Assembly: GCA_012932865.1 (NCBI GenBank)
Contig: SAXG01000002.1
Location: forward strand, 1,674,001 to 1,738,000
Source of the DNA: Amylostereum areolatum
Lineage: Eukaryota > Basidiomycota > Agaricomycetes > Russulales > Stereaceae
Direction: 5' to 3'
Length of the DNA stretch: 64,000 nt
Part shown: positions 24,341-36,231 of the stretch, piece by piece
How the letters are laid out: each line of letters opens with the position of its first letter
Position numbering within the stretch: the first letter of the stretch is position 1
Notes under the pieces: model-generated
What the model was told of the DNA's origin: nothing
Database searches by the model: none
The model's input: only the letters and a program-made list of their open reading frames with translations
Position numbers and translations under genes: made by a program

Positions 24341-26479
24341 TCAGCATCGATCAGAACCGGTCGAGAAACGCGCGGTACGCACGCTCGCCGTCGGATATAG
24401 CACGAGCAGACATGCGCCCATCGCCCAACCGTACCGGACCGCCTTGGGGAACGGCTCGGGGAACTGGCCTTGGCTCCATTTCAAGATGACGAGCAATTCA
24501 GTTCCAATGGTCGCGAGGAGCAGCCAGGTGTGCTGGCCCATCCGGACCGCCTTTCTGTGGACACGAGGGGAGAAGCGGTCAGTATCTTCCCGCACCGACG
24601 AGGGAGACGTATGAGAGATTAGGGTACGGTGCGTCAAGTGACACGTTCTCCATGATGAAACGAGGTGCAAGAAGACTGAAGGCGCGTACCTGGGATCGTT
24701 GATGTACTGATACAATTCGCGCACGGCCGGAAGCGCGCACATAAACACGCCTGCGAGCCGGGCGATGACGAAGGGGTGGTCAGGTTCCATCCATAGCAGG
24801 GTCTGTGCAACGTTTGTTTGACATTCGACAACCACAGCGGGGAGGCGTGAGACATGCCTTTAGGTAAAATGGGTTCAGCTCGGCGGCGAGGAAGACGGCG
24901 AGGAGCATCACGACGGTAGTGTAATGCAGAAAGTCGGTCGTTCCATGCCAATGAAATGCGGTGAAGTCATGGGGCGAGAACTGGGTCAGCACGCGCTTGG
25001 TCTTGGATCGGATGCCGCGGCTTTGACGGAACCCACGCCAGGTGTAATGCTTAAATAAAGAAAAAGGACGGCAGTGAGCGGCTTTGCGTTTTCCGGAGTG
25101 GTCGAACGGTACCTTGACTTCAAAATACTCGCAGGCTTTCATCCCTATGATGAACAGATGAGCAGGGCCTCGCTCTGATAGTGGCAGACGACGTACCAAG
25201 CCAAGTTCCGAGCCAGTTGCACACGAGAACGTCCAATATCCACTAAACGGAGACGACTATGAATGGGACGGGCACGGCGAGCTCGACCAGACTCACATGG
25301 TCCCACCAACACTGACGAAGATAACCGACGGGGGTGAGAAACCGACCGTGAACGAGGCAAAACGCTTTACCTCTGCGAAGTTGGCCAGCTGGTGTTGCAG
25401 GCTGTACTCCGCGAATTCAAACGCGACACTCAAGATCTGGAAGCGGCCATTGCGTCAGGGATCGCGTCAGAGAAAGAATGCCGAAAGGAGCCGCGCACCC
25501 AACAGAACCAGTAATCTCTCAAAATGAGAGCCTTCCCGAACCAGCCTAGCGCATGGGCGAGACAAAATATATCGACCGCGTCCTATCTTACGATCAGCCG
25601 CACGCCGTACCCAGGAGAGGCGCGGGGCTTACCCAAACGTTCTTCGGTGTGAACGCGCAGTTTTCGGCGTAGCTCTTCTCGGGAAGGGGGCGACCGAGGT
25701 TGGAGTCGAGGTAGGTCATCATCAGACGGGCCGACGGGAGATCTTGGAAGAGGAGGAAGACGAGCGCCAGCTCGTATAGGAGGTTGATGCCGAGAACGAT
25801 GCGCCAGAACGCAGGATGGGGACGGATGTAGGGCCCGTCGCGGAACTGAATCATAGAAAACAGAAGGAAGCCCGCGATTGCGGCGTACGCGCCTCTGCGT
25901 GGGCCGCGCCGGGACGTCAACTGTATGTCCGGGAGGGAGGGAAGAACGTCAGGGATGCCGACTCACACTCTGCGCTTGTCTCGTCCTTCTTCGAGAACAT
26001 CCTGCGTGGTTGCTATGTACCCGAGCGCTGCGAGCGCGACGGCGAGAGCGGTCAGCGTGATGGGTTTAAAAAAGAACCTGGGCCAGGCAGGGAGCGAGAG
26101 CAAAGAGCATTAGGCATGACAGAGAATCACGGAGAGAATGAAGACGCACTCGACGCTCGTGTCCTGCGTCTCCTGGAACGGTTCGATTCGGGTGTAGGGC
26201 TCTGTGCGGTCCGCCTTGGATGGGCGAAAAGCGAGACTGAGCTCACTCAGGGTTTGGCGAGCGGGAGAAGGTTACATACGTCGAACCCTGGGTGAAGTTC
26301 AGTGGATGCATCCGGGAAAGCCGAGGGCCCCTTGAAAGGCGGAAAGACGCACACTGGACTGGGTTGCCGTGCAGACCTGGCTTTGGCTCTGGCTCTGGCT
26401 CTCCCGGAGGAGACAGCGCGGAATCCGAGTCCTCCGTGGGCGATGTCGGCGACAGATCCGGGTCTCCTTCCAAGTTCAT
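24341..26479 (-). CDS. Phosphatidylserine synthase, base-exchange type (PSS family)
   Basis: Multi-pass ER enzyme that makes phosphatidylserine by exchanging the head group of existing phospholipids with serine. The start at 26479 gives an acidic, proline-rich cytoplasmic N-terminus (MNLEGDPDLSPTSPTEDSDS). After introns come FFFKPITLTALAVAALGYIA and then the family signature MIQFRDGPYIRPHPAFWRIVLG at about 25855. It continues LLYELALVFLLFQDLPSARL, then a YLDSNLGRPLPEKSYAENCA loop near 25690. Later exons give NFAE with a conserved WWDHW-like region around 25370-25290, GMKACEYFEVK (25140), HYTWRGFRQS, FSPHDFTAFHWHG (24980), and helices up to LLVLYPTA near 24370. About nine introns. Length and motif order fit the PSS family of animals, plants and basidiomycetes rather than the CDP-alcohol PssA/CHO1 type. 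Confidence 0.85.
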
Positions 26480-28274
26480 GGGTCGGTCGAAAAAGGTGGT
26501 TCAAGGGCCGTCGGGCTGGGATGCGGAAGACGGGAAGGCGGAGTCGTGGTCAACGTTCGCCAGCGCCATCCCGTTTGCCGACCCCACAGACCACGTGGTT
26601 TGCACGTGGATCGCGCGTCGCGTTCTCCCCGCGTCTCCTCCTTCTCGCTCTCGATCTGTTTACGATGCAAGAAGCCGATTTACACGCCCACGTACCTCTC
26701 CGCATGATTCTCATACATTTCATACCGTCAAGTTTGCAAAGAACGCGCCGGCGCCCCAATGCGAACGGGCGGCTGGAAAGGACTTCACACGCAGCTATAT
26801 ATCGATATAGAGTACACCGTACGAACCTGCGTCAGGAGACAGTGCCAAGGCCGGGAGCAGCTCGCGACAATACATCCCGCATATGCCGTCTCGGCACAGA
26901 CATGCACCGCGGAGACCGCAGAGTCGAAACCAATCGACCAACTCGCTTCCTCTAGCAGTCCCGCTCGACCGTCCGCATCCGGAAAGGAAGTGACTCGACG
27001 CACCCCGACACGAAAAGTGCGCGATTTCTCGCAAAAGCCGTTTTCATCTCCCCGGCCGCCGAAACGTCTCCCTATCTTACTTACTAGCTCGTGGTCTGCG
27101 CCGATGTCGTGGGATCGCATGCAGTGGCGATGGCAGGGAAGGCGTTGAAGTCCGCTACAATGGGTGCCGCGATGAACTCCATCCATCGCAGCACAGTCAG
27201 GGTGCGCCGGGGAACGACGGCCTTCCTCGCACGCCAAAGCGACATGTCCGCTCCCCATGCAGCTCGTCCAAGTCCATCTCCATTTCCCCATAATCATCAT
27301 CCAGCGGCTCGCGCGCGCTGGTTCCAATCATGGGTGGCAAGGGGTGGGTACTGACTGGCACTGGGGACCGCCGTTCGGGGCTGAGGACGATAGTATCGAC
27401 GCAAGGAGGAACGAGGGACCCTTCTCGACGCGCGATGGCGGCTGGCCTAAGCTACGTCCCGCCGTCGTGAGGGCGCGACAGACCGCTGACAGCCATGTTG
27501 TTTGACCCCACGATCACGCTCGCCGTGCGGGGAAAGCGAGAAGACGCAGTGCGCTCGAGATGCGCCGGGCGAAGCGCGTTCGAACGGCCCTCGCTATCAT
27601 CAACCGCATCCGCCAGTTGGTCGCGGTCTGCGCCCCCCCTCCCCCAGAGCCGTGCCTTTATGGTCGTCGCGCGAAAAAAACAAATAGCGCCGTCGAGGTC
27701 GGACGCGCAGCCCGTCACAGAACGTGCGTTGCATGTCGGCGAAGTCCAGTGTGATGAAGCGGGGGGAGTGGAAGTCGGCGACCGTGCGTGCGTGGAGTCA
27801 CCGCCGGAGATGTTAACGTTCTGCAGAGGCTCGCCCACGAGTTCGGGCCTTCCGAAATTCATGAAACGCAGCGCCAGGACGCCTGCATCGGTTTCGTCTC
27901 TTCCCCTTCCATCGTCCCCGCCGTGCACAACGTCCGCACGCAAGCTGCGAAGAATCCCGATCGACCCCGTTCGCCGCGACGCGGATGTTGACTCACTGTC
28001 AGGCTCGCCTAAGGCCGCGCCCGCCCCGCGCCTGTGCCCCCCCCCCCCCCCCCTCCCAAAAAAACCGACCACGCACGGACTCACTCAGCCAAATACGCAC
28101 GGACGCGCCCACGACCCTTCTTCGCCAAAAGGCAGGCGCGTCCCAGCGGGCGGGCGCCGTCCCTCACGCCTCAGGGGAGACTCGAACGAAAAGAGTGCTC
28201 CGCGTTTACGTCCGCGCCGTGCCTTCGTCGTGGCCCGACCCAGAACGCCCCGTCCTCTCCTCGCTTTCCCGCAC

Positions 28275-28301
28275 AAACCCAAACCCAAACCCAAACCCAA
28301 A
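28275..28301. repeat. AAACCC simple repeat
   Basis: Four to five perfect tandem AAACCC units. This is not the TTAGGG fungal telomere repeat. Confidence 0.8.
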
Positions 28302-31127
28302 TTCAAGCCACCAAGCCGTTCCCGGTGGGCCGGACGGGCGTCGCGCAGGATGGAGAACGACGCGAACCGAGCTGGGTGCGTGAGGGTGCGTGAGAGTGGG
28401 CCCGCGCAGGATGCGGAATCGTCGGCGGAACCGCGGGGCTGGTCTTATCTGATATATTCTTCCTGCGCGACGACAAGGGACTTGGAAAAACACCCCAAGC
28501 CATCGCCGTGCTCTTGTTCGCCTCGCGCGAGAGATCTATGCGCCAGTTGGGGAACGCGAGATAGCCGAAGGTTGGGTGCGGGATGGAATGGAATTGGCAT
28601 TGGCAGGCGTGGGCCCGGGTCGTCGAAGATAGACGTGAGGTAGGAATCAGGCCGCGATCGCGCGGGAGAGGAGAGCTTGTCAGTTTAGCGCGGACGTGGC
28701 AGCGAAACCAGCAGAAATGGCGCAGTTCGAAACGCGATAACGAGACTCCAATATCCGGTTTGCATCCAGAACGAGGCGACTGCTAGAAAGTAGCGGGGAA
28801 TTAGGACCCATCGGAGGGTCGTCCCTGGTGATGACGGCCTGTTGAGGTCAGACTTTCTGAGATCATCGCTGACGAGCGACGGACAGAGCACGCGTAGCTG
28901 CCTGTGCACGACATGTTTAAAGGCTCCGCGCCAGGAGCTAGACCTTGGCAACCTCGAGAAGAGCGTGAGCTCGCGCGACTTACCGTGAATTCCAAGCCAC
29001 ACTGCTGTTCCCCGAATCGCATGCCCGAGTTCCCCGTCCGCCTTGCTTCCCTGGTGCGTCCAGGTCCAGTAAGCTTTACGCGTTGAGCGCAGACGAATGA
29101 CGATGGTACCCGAGTGGGTGCTCCACCAACGTCGTGGTCTCTGCATTCGACTCCCTCGGAGGTTCCCAGTGACCCCACGGGGCGCTCGGGTACGGCCGAG
29201 CGGAGAGTCGATCGGCACGTTGAGCGCCGTACCCAAGCCGTACCCCGATTGGGTTACAGTTTCGAGGCTCCGGCCCATTGGCTGGCCCCCGTGTCGGTGC
29301 GCGCTTCTCGTGTCGGCCACAGTGTCCTCCCCCGTCTTGAACTCCTTGCGAATGTTCCCTTGGTACTTACGCTCGTTTCTCGGACGGACGGCGTGCGAAC
29401 GCACGCGCCTGCTGCTTCGTTCGGAGATCAGAACACCCATCTCTTTGCTGTCCGAAGACTGGAAGAGCTCCGGACAGCCCGAGGACAGCCCCGAGCCATT
29501 TCTGCTCCTTCGCTGGTGTGGAACAGGAAGGACTGCCGGCCCTCCCCCCCCTTCAAAGTATGATACGCACCCGTCCCCCTTCGCCGATGCGTCCCTCCGT
29601 TCTCGCTTTCCATTCCGTCCGAACACCCTGTTTGACCGCGCCCCACGACGTACGCGCGGGGCATACTTCCCCGACGCTTCGCTGGCAGAGCTTTCCTCAT
29701 CGACCTTGACGTCGACGTCGACGCGCGCGTTCGCGTCCTTCGCCTTCGTCGGCGCATCCGCACGCTCTATCGCTCCACCCCGTCGGTACTTACTTACTTC
29801 TTACTTACGACAGCATCCGAACCTCCGCTCGCAACGTGAAGGAGAATCGAACGAATCGACGTCCAAATACGAACCCGCCGACGCGAAGCAGAGTCGGAGT
29901 CCCGGCGAGTCTCGGACGCCTCCTCCCATTCGCGATCCGCTATCGATCCTTGACACCTTCCCACACCCCACATCCCCCCCCCCCCCGGCGCAACACAGCA
30001 AAAAAGTCAATTCCCGCGACCCACCCACCGCCGCAGGCGCGATCGAACGCGAACACGTTACTACGGCGGCGGCGATGCAGAAGTACTTACTTTCGATCGA
30101 ACAGAGCAGAACACACTCGCCGCAGAACCGTGGCGTGCGGCCCCGATTCTCCATCGCGATCGGGCGCGCGTCTGCCACGGCCTGTCGGGCGGCGGTCGTC
30201 CTTTGTCTTGCCTGTGCTCGTCTAAATTACGTCTCCCGCGAGCGGTGCACGGGCGATCGGATGCTGACGCAATATATGTGCAGGACATGATGGCATTGTC
30301 GACGTTCGACCCTGCGAGCGCGGTGGACGCACGGTTCCGGCGCGGACGGTCCTTCGGTCAAATGCGACGTCGTGTGCTGCGAGTGCAAGTTCAGAAGTGT
30401 AGGTCGGCGAGACGGGATCCGGGCTGGGGGTTACTGTACTCAAGCTCCTGATGCCTGCGCCGCGCCGGTTTCCACCCACCCCCCCACCCCTCCCCATATC
30501 GTGCGCACCCCGACGGCGAGATCAACGCCTCCAATTCGATCCACGGGAGGACTCCGCGGTGGGATTGGTGGGACGAACGCTATCGGGTCGAGACATCAGG
30601 GTGCTACATACTACCGTCGACATCCCCCAGGACACGTTCGAGTCGCGCGCTCCCGACGAAGTCCCCCGAGCCGTCCTCGACCTCCGTCCTGCCCATGCCA
30701 CGCCGGGCCCGCCCCGCCAAAAACACACATACAAACAAAAGCCACCTCGAGTCGAAAGCAGCAGCAACGCACCTCGTCTGGAGGGGCTTCCGTGTTCATT
30801 TTTTTCGTCGCCGTCAGCTTCGCCCTCGCCCCCCCGCTTTTCGCACCCGAGAACGAGGACCAGGCTCGGCGGGGTCGTTCAGGAGATGAGACGAGGCACG
30901 GCGCGCGTACTCCAAGCTGGGTCGGGGCCCGCTTCGCGGTGGCACGCCTGCACGGGCGACGGGAACGGGGACGTCCCTTTCCAATTTTTTCTTCTTTTTA
31001 TTTGCTTCCTTCCTCAGGCTCCCGCTGCGTCCCCGGGGAGCGCGCGCGATCGGGAGGCGGCGTCGGCCGACACGTCGCGCTCGAGGTTCGGCCCTGCTCG
31101 ACTCTCATTGTAGCAGCGTGTTCTGAT

Positions 31128-31144
31128 ATTATTATTATTATTAT
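31128..31144. repeat. ATT trinucleotide repeat
   Basis: Five to six ATT units in otherwise GC-rich DNA. Confidence 0.8.
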
Positions 31145-32065
31145 ACGGTAAGCATGCATACACGGCGACGGCGCACGTCGACCGACGTCTGCAGGCAGCA
31201 GGACCCACCCCCAGGGCCTCACGCAACAGACAACGGACGACAGACACAGCCTCCCGAACTTTGCGCTTGCGAGCCTCCGGCGAAACGAGGGGAGCTTCCG
31301 CGTTTTCGTCGAGGGCGTGTTTCCGGAGCCGGCGCCGGGGTGGCGTCGTCGACGCGTCGAGTTGTCGCGGTCGCCCTGATCGGGCGCGGTGGTGGGGGGT
31401 GGGGGCTTATCTAGGGGTGGACGACTTGGGGGGGCCCGGGGGGGGGGGACGTGTCTCCTGGATGTGACTGGCCGCCGTTGCAATCTGCCTTTCTTCTGCC
31501 AAACACCACGGCATCGGAATGGAATCCATTGAGCGATGGCCCGATCGCCCCGCGTCCTTTCGACCTCGCGTCGCCCCCCCGCGATTTTCCCCGCCGATCG
31601 CGCGCGTTTGGGATCGCATATGTGCCGGTGGGTGCGAACTCTGCAGTGCACCGCGCCGTGAAATCCATCTGTCTGTCTGTCTGGTCTGTCTGAATTGTCC
31701 GACAGGTGACGCGGGTGCCTAGCACGGACGGACGGAGCGCGTTGATTTGCGATGATCGAGGATCAGGTCGACCTGGGGGGGAGAGGGGAGGGGGGACGGA
31801 TGGATGGATGCAGATGGATGGTACACCCACCCCGCGCCTGTACGTAGTATGTATACCTGCTTCTTCCGGCGGCGTGGTGGCGGGGGCCGAGGGGCCGAGC
31901 CCACGACGGACGCGGAGACGGGCAACGTTGAAGTCGTTCGCAGACGAAAGCACCGTGGATGGTCGATGGCGCGTCGCTGAGAACGAAGCCAGCGGGGCCG
32001 GGACGATCGCGCGATAAGGGCGATGGGAGACGATCCGGTGGACGGAGGGAGGGCGAGAGGAGAGG

Positions 32066-32087
32066 CGGGCGGGCGGGCGGGCGGGCG
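32066..32087. repeat. GGGC tandem repeat
   Basis: About five GGGC units on plus, a G-rich strand able in principle to form a quadruplex. It lies 120 bp left of the TIR transposon. Confidence 0.75.
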
Positions 32088-32210
32088 CTTGGAGTGTGTG
32101 TATAGTCGTGTCGGGGGGGGCAGGCGACGCCGACGCGCGCGGGATGGCGGGGGGCGTCGGGCGTCTGCGAGGGGTGACGTTGAGAGATGGGAGGGGGCTG
32201 AGCAAAGTTA

Positions 32211-32279
32211 CAGCCGTTTGCATAACCGACTGGAATCCGCGCGTCGAGAAACTTGTTTGTCAGAGCCAAACATTGCCTT
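32211..32279 (+). repeat. Left terminal inverted repeat (69 bp)
   Basis: Exact reverse complement of 36163-36231. Weaker similarity continues inward for about 30 bp. Preceded by TA. Confidence 0.95.
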
Positions 32280-32359
32280 TTCGGGAAATCACGTCTGCTG
32301 CGGGAGTGACAGCTGTGCGTCGCGAGGTCAGCTTTGCAGTGTCTTGAGTCCTGACCGCA

Positions 32360-33451
32360 ATGGCACCTCCCCTTAACCCTCAACTTCGAGAACGCATTGT
32401 CGAATGGCGGGAGCGTTTTACAGTCTCCGAGATCACTGAACTCGCGCAGTGCTCAAAAAGCACAGTCTATGAAATCCTCCGCCTTTATCGCGAGACAGGT
32501 TCAGTGCATAGTCCCCATGGACTGTTGTCCCATGGCCGCTCCCGCATCCTTTCATTTGGAGAGCTCACATCCATCAACTCCTGGTTGGTCCAAGAGCCAG
32601 CAATGTTTCTTGACGAGATTCAAGACCGTCTTGACAAGGAGCTCGGAGTGTACGTTTCACTTGCAACCGTCGCCCGCGCTGTTCGCAGCCTTGCTCTCAC
32701 TCACAAGCGGATATCAAAGGAGGCATTGGAACGAAACGATGCCGTTCGCGCAATGTGGGATGCAGCTTGGGGGGATATACCCATGGAGAGCATAGTCTGG
32801 TTGGATGAATCTGGGGTGGATGATCGGGCACATCAGCGGACAATGGGAAGGGCACCACTGGGATCTGCATGCGTCCGCCGTGACCTGTTCTTCCATGGCA
32901 CACGCCTGACAATGCTCCCAGTGCTCTCCTGTGATGGGATCATTGCTTTGGATCTTCTCGAAGGATCAGTCAACCGTGAGAGGTTCCTCCATTTTCTGCG
33001 GGAGGATGTTGTACGCTTCAATTTCTTCTGGATGTCTGTGTCATGCTTATGCCTGTGTTGTGCTCATATAGGCACCCCTTCTCAACTCATATACTCCAGA
33101 CAATCCAAGCCGTAATTCTGTGGTAGTCATGGATAATGTTGCCTTTCATCATGGAGACGAAGTGCGGGAGATCATTGAGAATGACTGTGGTGCGTTGTGC
33201 TGTCTGAAAGCTCCGGCTTCAAGGTATACTAACCAGTTTTAATGACAGGTGCAAAGCTTATATACCTACCACCATACTCCCCCGACATGAATCTCATCGA
33301 GCAAGCTTTCAGTAGTATCAAAGCCTTCTTGCGCCGTAATGAAAGCCACTTCACTGGACCTCACATGCGCGCTGAACTCATCCATCTTGCTATGGAAGAA
33401 ATAACGAATGAAGATGCCATTGGCTGGATTACAAACTGCGGGTATTCGTAA
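32360..33451 (+). CDS. IS630/Tc1-mariner-type DDE transposase
   Basis: Cut-and-paste transposase of the TIR element around it. Exons 32360-33010, 33072-33189 and 33249-33451 join in frame to about 324 residues. The N-terminus is a helix-turn-helix DNA-binding region ([20 protein letters not shown], then [17 protein letters not shown]). A linker with [13 protein letters not shown] precedes the catalytic domain. The triad is visible: first Asp in [10 protein letters not shown], second in [11 protein letters not shown], and the Glu in the [10 protein letters not shown] motif, with 35 residues between second Asp and Glu by my count. The exons are open, the splice sites are GT-AG, and the ATG lies 80 bp inside the left repeat, so it is probably functional. 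A single-exon reading would stop at 33115, before the second Asp. Confidence 0.9.
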
Positions 33452-33617
33452 AGTAGGTAACGAACGTGGGGTAGATGTATGGACAGAGGTGATTATGCGA
33501 CAGATGAGGGAGTAGTAGGTTAGCGGAAGGTTATGCAGTGTAGTAAAGAGTGGGGGGTCAGGACAGCATGGTGTATGTACAGAAAATATTAGGCAACATT
33601 ATAAAGGTTCGAGAAAC

Positions 33618-35664
33618 TCACTTATCCCCGAAGACATCGTACTCTGAAAAGAGAGACCGTACATAGTCTTTCTTCATGCGTAAACGCCTAGAGAATTGCT
33701 CTGCGGATGCAACGAGAACTCTCAGGCTATCGCTATCACCCCCGGTGAGTGACACCAAGGTGTCAAGGTCTAGCGAGGGCAAGGTTTCAAGGGTGATCTC
33801 CGCCGAAACAAGCATGGAGTGGTACTGCAACAGTTCATGTCCATCACGTTCAAGGATAGTGAGGAAAAAGTAATATAACTCATCCTGACGCCGAGGCATA
33901 GGAGAGAAAGGCAGGGCAGGAGGCGGTGCTGGAGATAACATGGAAGCGGGGGTCGCCGATGAACCTGCGGCGGAGGGAAGGGGAGGCGGAGAAATGCCGA
34001 GAACAGCAGATATCATAGCACTTTGTTGATTGACGAGGCCAGCGATGACGGGGACAAGAGCGGTGGCGGCATCTGTGGGTGCAGCGGGTGTGGCGGTAGG
34101 TGTCATCACAGAATGTGGGCCTGAACGTCCACGGGCCTTGTGCGGGCGCAGACGACCATCGCGCACGCCATCAAACTCCTCAGTATTAGGAGGGTACTTG
34201 ACAGTCGTTTCTTTCGCATCCTATCGAGATAGAGAAGGTCAGTACAGCATTGATCATATTCACAGAGGCTACTCACAACAGCGGATGCCCAACGCTTCAA
34301 TCGCTTCCGATTAAGGCCAATGTGTCCATCTTGGGTTGGATAACAGAAGCCTTGCTCGTTGTGCTCGCCGCGATGCTTGTCACACTTGTACATTTCCTTC
34401 AGCTCGAGAATGATAGTACCCTGACGCTTGATCGAGTCAGAGTACGAGTCCGTGTTTGGAACCTGAGAAATACAATAAGTTTGGCAGGTTCATTAAATAT
34501 ACGTGCAGGCTTACCTCGGTTCCAGCACACGTTGGTCCGAGTTCCTTGTCGTGCTGGAGCACGGCATCAAACGGCTACAAGTCCCAATATTAGTCAAAGC
34601 AGAAGAACAGGGATGAAACCACATACACGCTTGCGCAGCCGGAAAGCCTCCATGGCGTCAAGGTCAAGTTCGATGTAGACATCACGAGGCCGTTTACGGA
34701 GTAAGGCCTCCCGAATTGCGAACCAGTCTTCATCTGAATCGACACTTGATGCATCACCCTTGCTGCAGGTAACAGAACGTTTAGGTATATGTTTGTATAA
34801 CAATAGACGGAACAACTTACTTGACACCAGTCCAACGAATCTTGAAGGGTACGTTGATGGAGAACTGCCCATCCAACCCATGGATACGAAGGCCTTCAGC
34901 TACGAGAGACTCACGCGGAGTACTCGGGGTGATAGCGACAGTGGTGACCTTCGTGTCGTGAGTCCTCTTTGAACTCGCAGAGCTCTTGCCCTTCGCGGAA
35001 CGTGGCACAGCCGGGGTGTAATAGACAGTGTAATGTGTGGTGTAGCCTGCAGGTAATTGGTCAGTATGCTCATTGTTAATGAAGAATGGATCAACGCACG
35101 GTCATTCGATGACGACGCAGCAGATCCTGGGGCGGAGGGTAGAAACCCAATGGCATCGCTTGTGTTCCCAGCCAAGGGAGTGCCGGAGTTAGCCTGGAGG
35201 GCGACTGGTGCCGACTGTTGAGGCATAGGTGGAGGCGGCGGCGGCAACTGTGGGCCTGGAGGTGGTGGTGGTGGCAGCGGCAGGCCTGGGGGCGGCGGAA
35301 CTGGGGGCAGCGGAACTCGAGGTAGTGAGGCGAGCGTTGGGGCAACTACTCCGGGGTTGGCAGCCTGCCATCGTGCCGTCAACATATCGAGAACACGACG
35401 TTGATCTTGAGGCGACAGGCGCGCGAAGCCGGCTTGTCGCGACTCCTCCATCTCATCTTGGGATGTGTAGAATTGAGGAGGATTGACCGCTCCATCTAGA
35501 GAAAGTCAGCACCGCACACAAACTCTACTGGTACGTAACGTACCAATCCCTCCCGGGTTCACAAGCCAGTGGATCGACACAGGTCGGGGAGCCTGCGGGT
35601 GTCGATAAGGAACGAATCGCGGTGTCAAAGGACGAGACGGTCCACGAGGGTCTGGAGAGGACAT
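33618..35664 (-). CDS. Transposon accessory protein with proline-rich, Cys/His and SAM-like regions
   Basis: Spliced gene inside the TIR element, convergent with the transposase (166 bp between stops). From the ATG at 35664, about six introns give roughly 600 residues. Order: an N-terminal segment with FYTSQDEMEESRQAGFARL; a long polyproline stretch (35320-35220); a globular part starting HYTVYYTPAVPRSAKGK with INVPFKIRWTGVK and DEDWFAIREALL; a Cys/His segment EMYKCDKHRGEHNEQGFC with HIGLNRKRLKRWASAV (34400-34270); a proline-rich linker; and a C-terminal helical region ELYYFFLTILERDGHELLQY through LDTLVSLTGGDSDSLRVLV that resembles a SAM-type domain. Similar Cys/His-plus-LxxWA proteins are, from memory, common in mushroom genomes and unnamed. 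A role in regulating or targeting transposition is inference. Confidence 0.72.
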
Positions 35665-36162
35665 GAGGGAGGGAGCGGGAAAAAGATGGGGATGGAACTC
35701 ACAAGCTCAAAACCCGAGGCTTTTTATCATCTTCGCCAACTTCACCGCAACTTCGCCGTGCTCCTGTCATCCACCAGAATCCCACCCTCGTTGTTGCCCT
35801 TCAATCATGCGCAGTTTTGGTTTCTAGAGAGATCCAAATTAAGTGTAAGCATCCAAGACCACGAGGGGGACGTCTCCGAGGCTCCCGACTCCTCACTCAC
35901 CGAGTATCCAAGCAACAAGGGTGGTTTGTGCTCGTTGTTGAGGTTTTTCAGGGTATTGAAGGCTTCTAGGCCAGCTATGAGGAGTTTTCATGACTCCCGA
36001 AGCCCGACACGGAGAGTGTTGATCACTCTGGAGAGGTCATTTGGGTGGAAAGTAGATGGAACATGTCGTCAATGGTCATCGCAAAGATCAGGAAGCCCGC
36101 TCCTGAACAGCACGAAGTCACAAATGAGTCACTGCGTGACGAATGTGATAAGCACTCCCAAT

Positions 36163-36231
36163 AAGGCAATGTTTGGCTCTGACAAACAAGTTTCTCGACG
36201 CGCGGATTCCAGTCGGTTATGCAAACGGCTG
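36163..36231 (-). repeat. Right terminal inverted repeat (69 bp)
   Basis: Exact reverse complement of the left repeat. Followed by TA at 36232-36233. Confidence 0.95.

Larger units (their letters stand above)
26480..32208. other. Long GC-rich, low-complexity region without a defensible gene
   Basis: About 5.7 kb of GC-rich DNA. Many long open frames exist on both strands (for example plus 27495-28643 and 29097-30290) but their translations are arginine/proline/serine-rich, lack conserved motifs and overlap equally long frames on the other strand, as expected when stop codons are rare. One minus stretch at 27340-27215 (EMEMDLDELHGE) looks more protein-like but cannot be extended. Simple repeats include AAACCC units (28275-28301), poly-C runs (28032-28048, 29970-29986), ATT (31128-31144) and GGGC (32066-32087). 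It may hold long leaders or promoters of flanking genes. Confidence 0.45.
32211..36231 (+). mobile_element. Two-gene TIR transposon, IS630/Tc1-mariner-like, 4,021 bp
   Basis: The element is bounded by 69-bp perfect terminal inverted repeats (32211-32279 and 36163-36231) starting CAGCCGTTTG. A TA dinucleotide flanks each end (32209-32210 and 36232-36233), the target duplication of the Tc1/mariner/IS630 superfamily. Inside are a spliced DDE transposase (plus, 32360-33451) and a second, convergent multi-exon gene (minus, 33618-35664). Perfect repeats and open frames suggest recent transposition. The insertion lies in GC-rich DNA about 1 kb upstream of the Zn(II)2Cys6 gene. Two-gene architecture is unusual for this superfamily, whose simplest members carry only a transposase. 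Confidence 0.92.

Noticed and set aside
26240..26300. GGTTCGAC word suggesting a tRNA B box
   Set aside because: No matching A box or cloverleaf arms at the right spacing; it lies inside the PSS gene.
28275..28301. Possible telomere repeat
   Set aside because: Units are AAACCC, not TAACCC; treated as a simple repeat.
27495..28643. 382-codon open frame on plus
   Set aside because: Arg/Pro/Ser-rich with poly-Pro from a C run, no motif, overlapped by equally long frames on minus. Expected in GC-rich DNA.
29097..30290. 397-codon open frame on plus
   Set aside because: Composition follows base bias; no conserved segment; opposite strand also open at 28685-29626.
31411..32223. 270-codon minus frame running into the left repeat
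   Set aside because: Pro/Arg-rich low complexity; its start lies inside the inverted repeat, so it is not a single natural gene.
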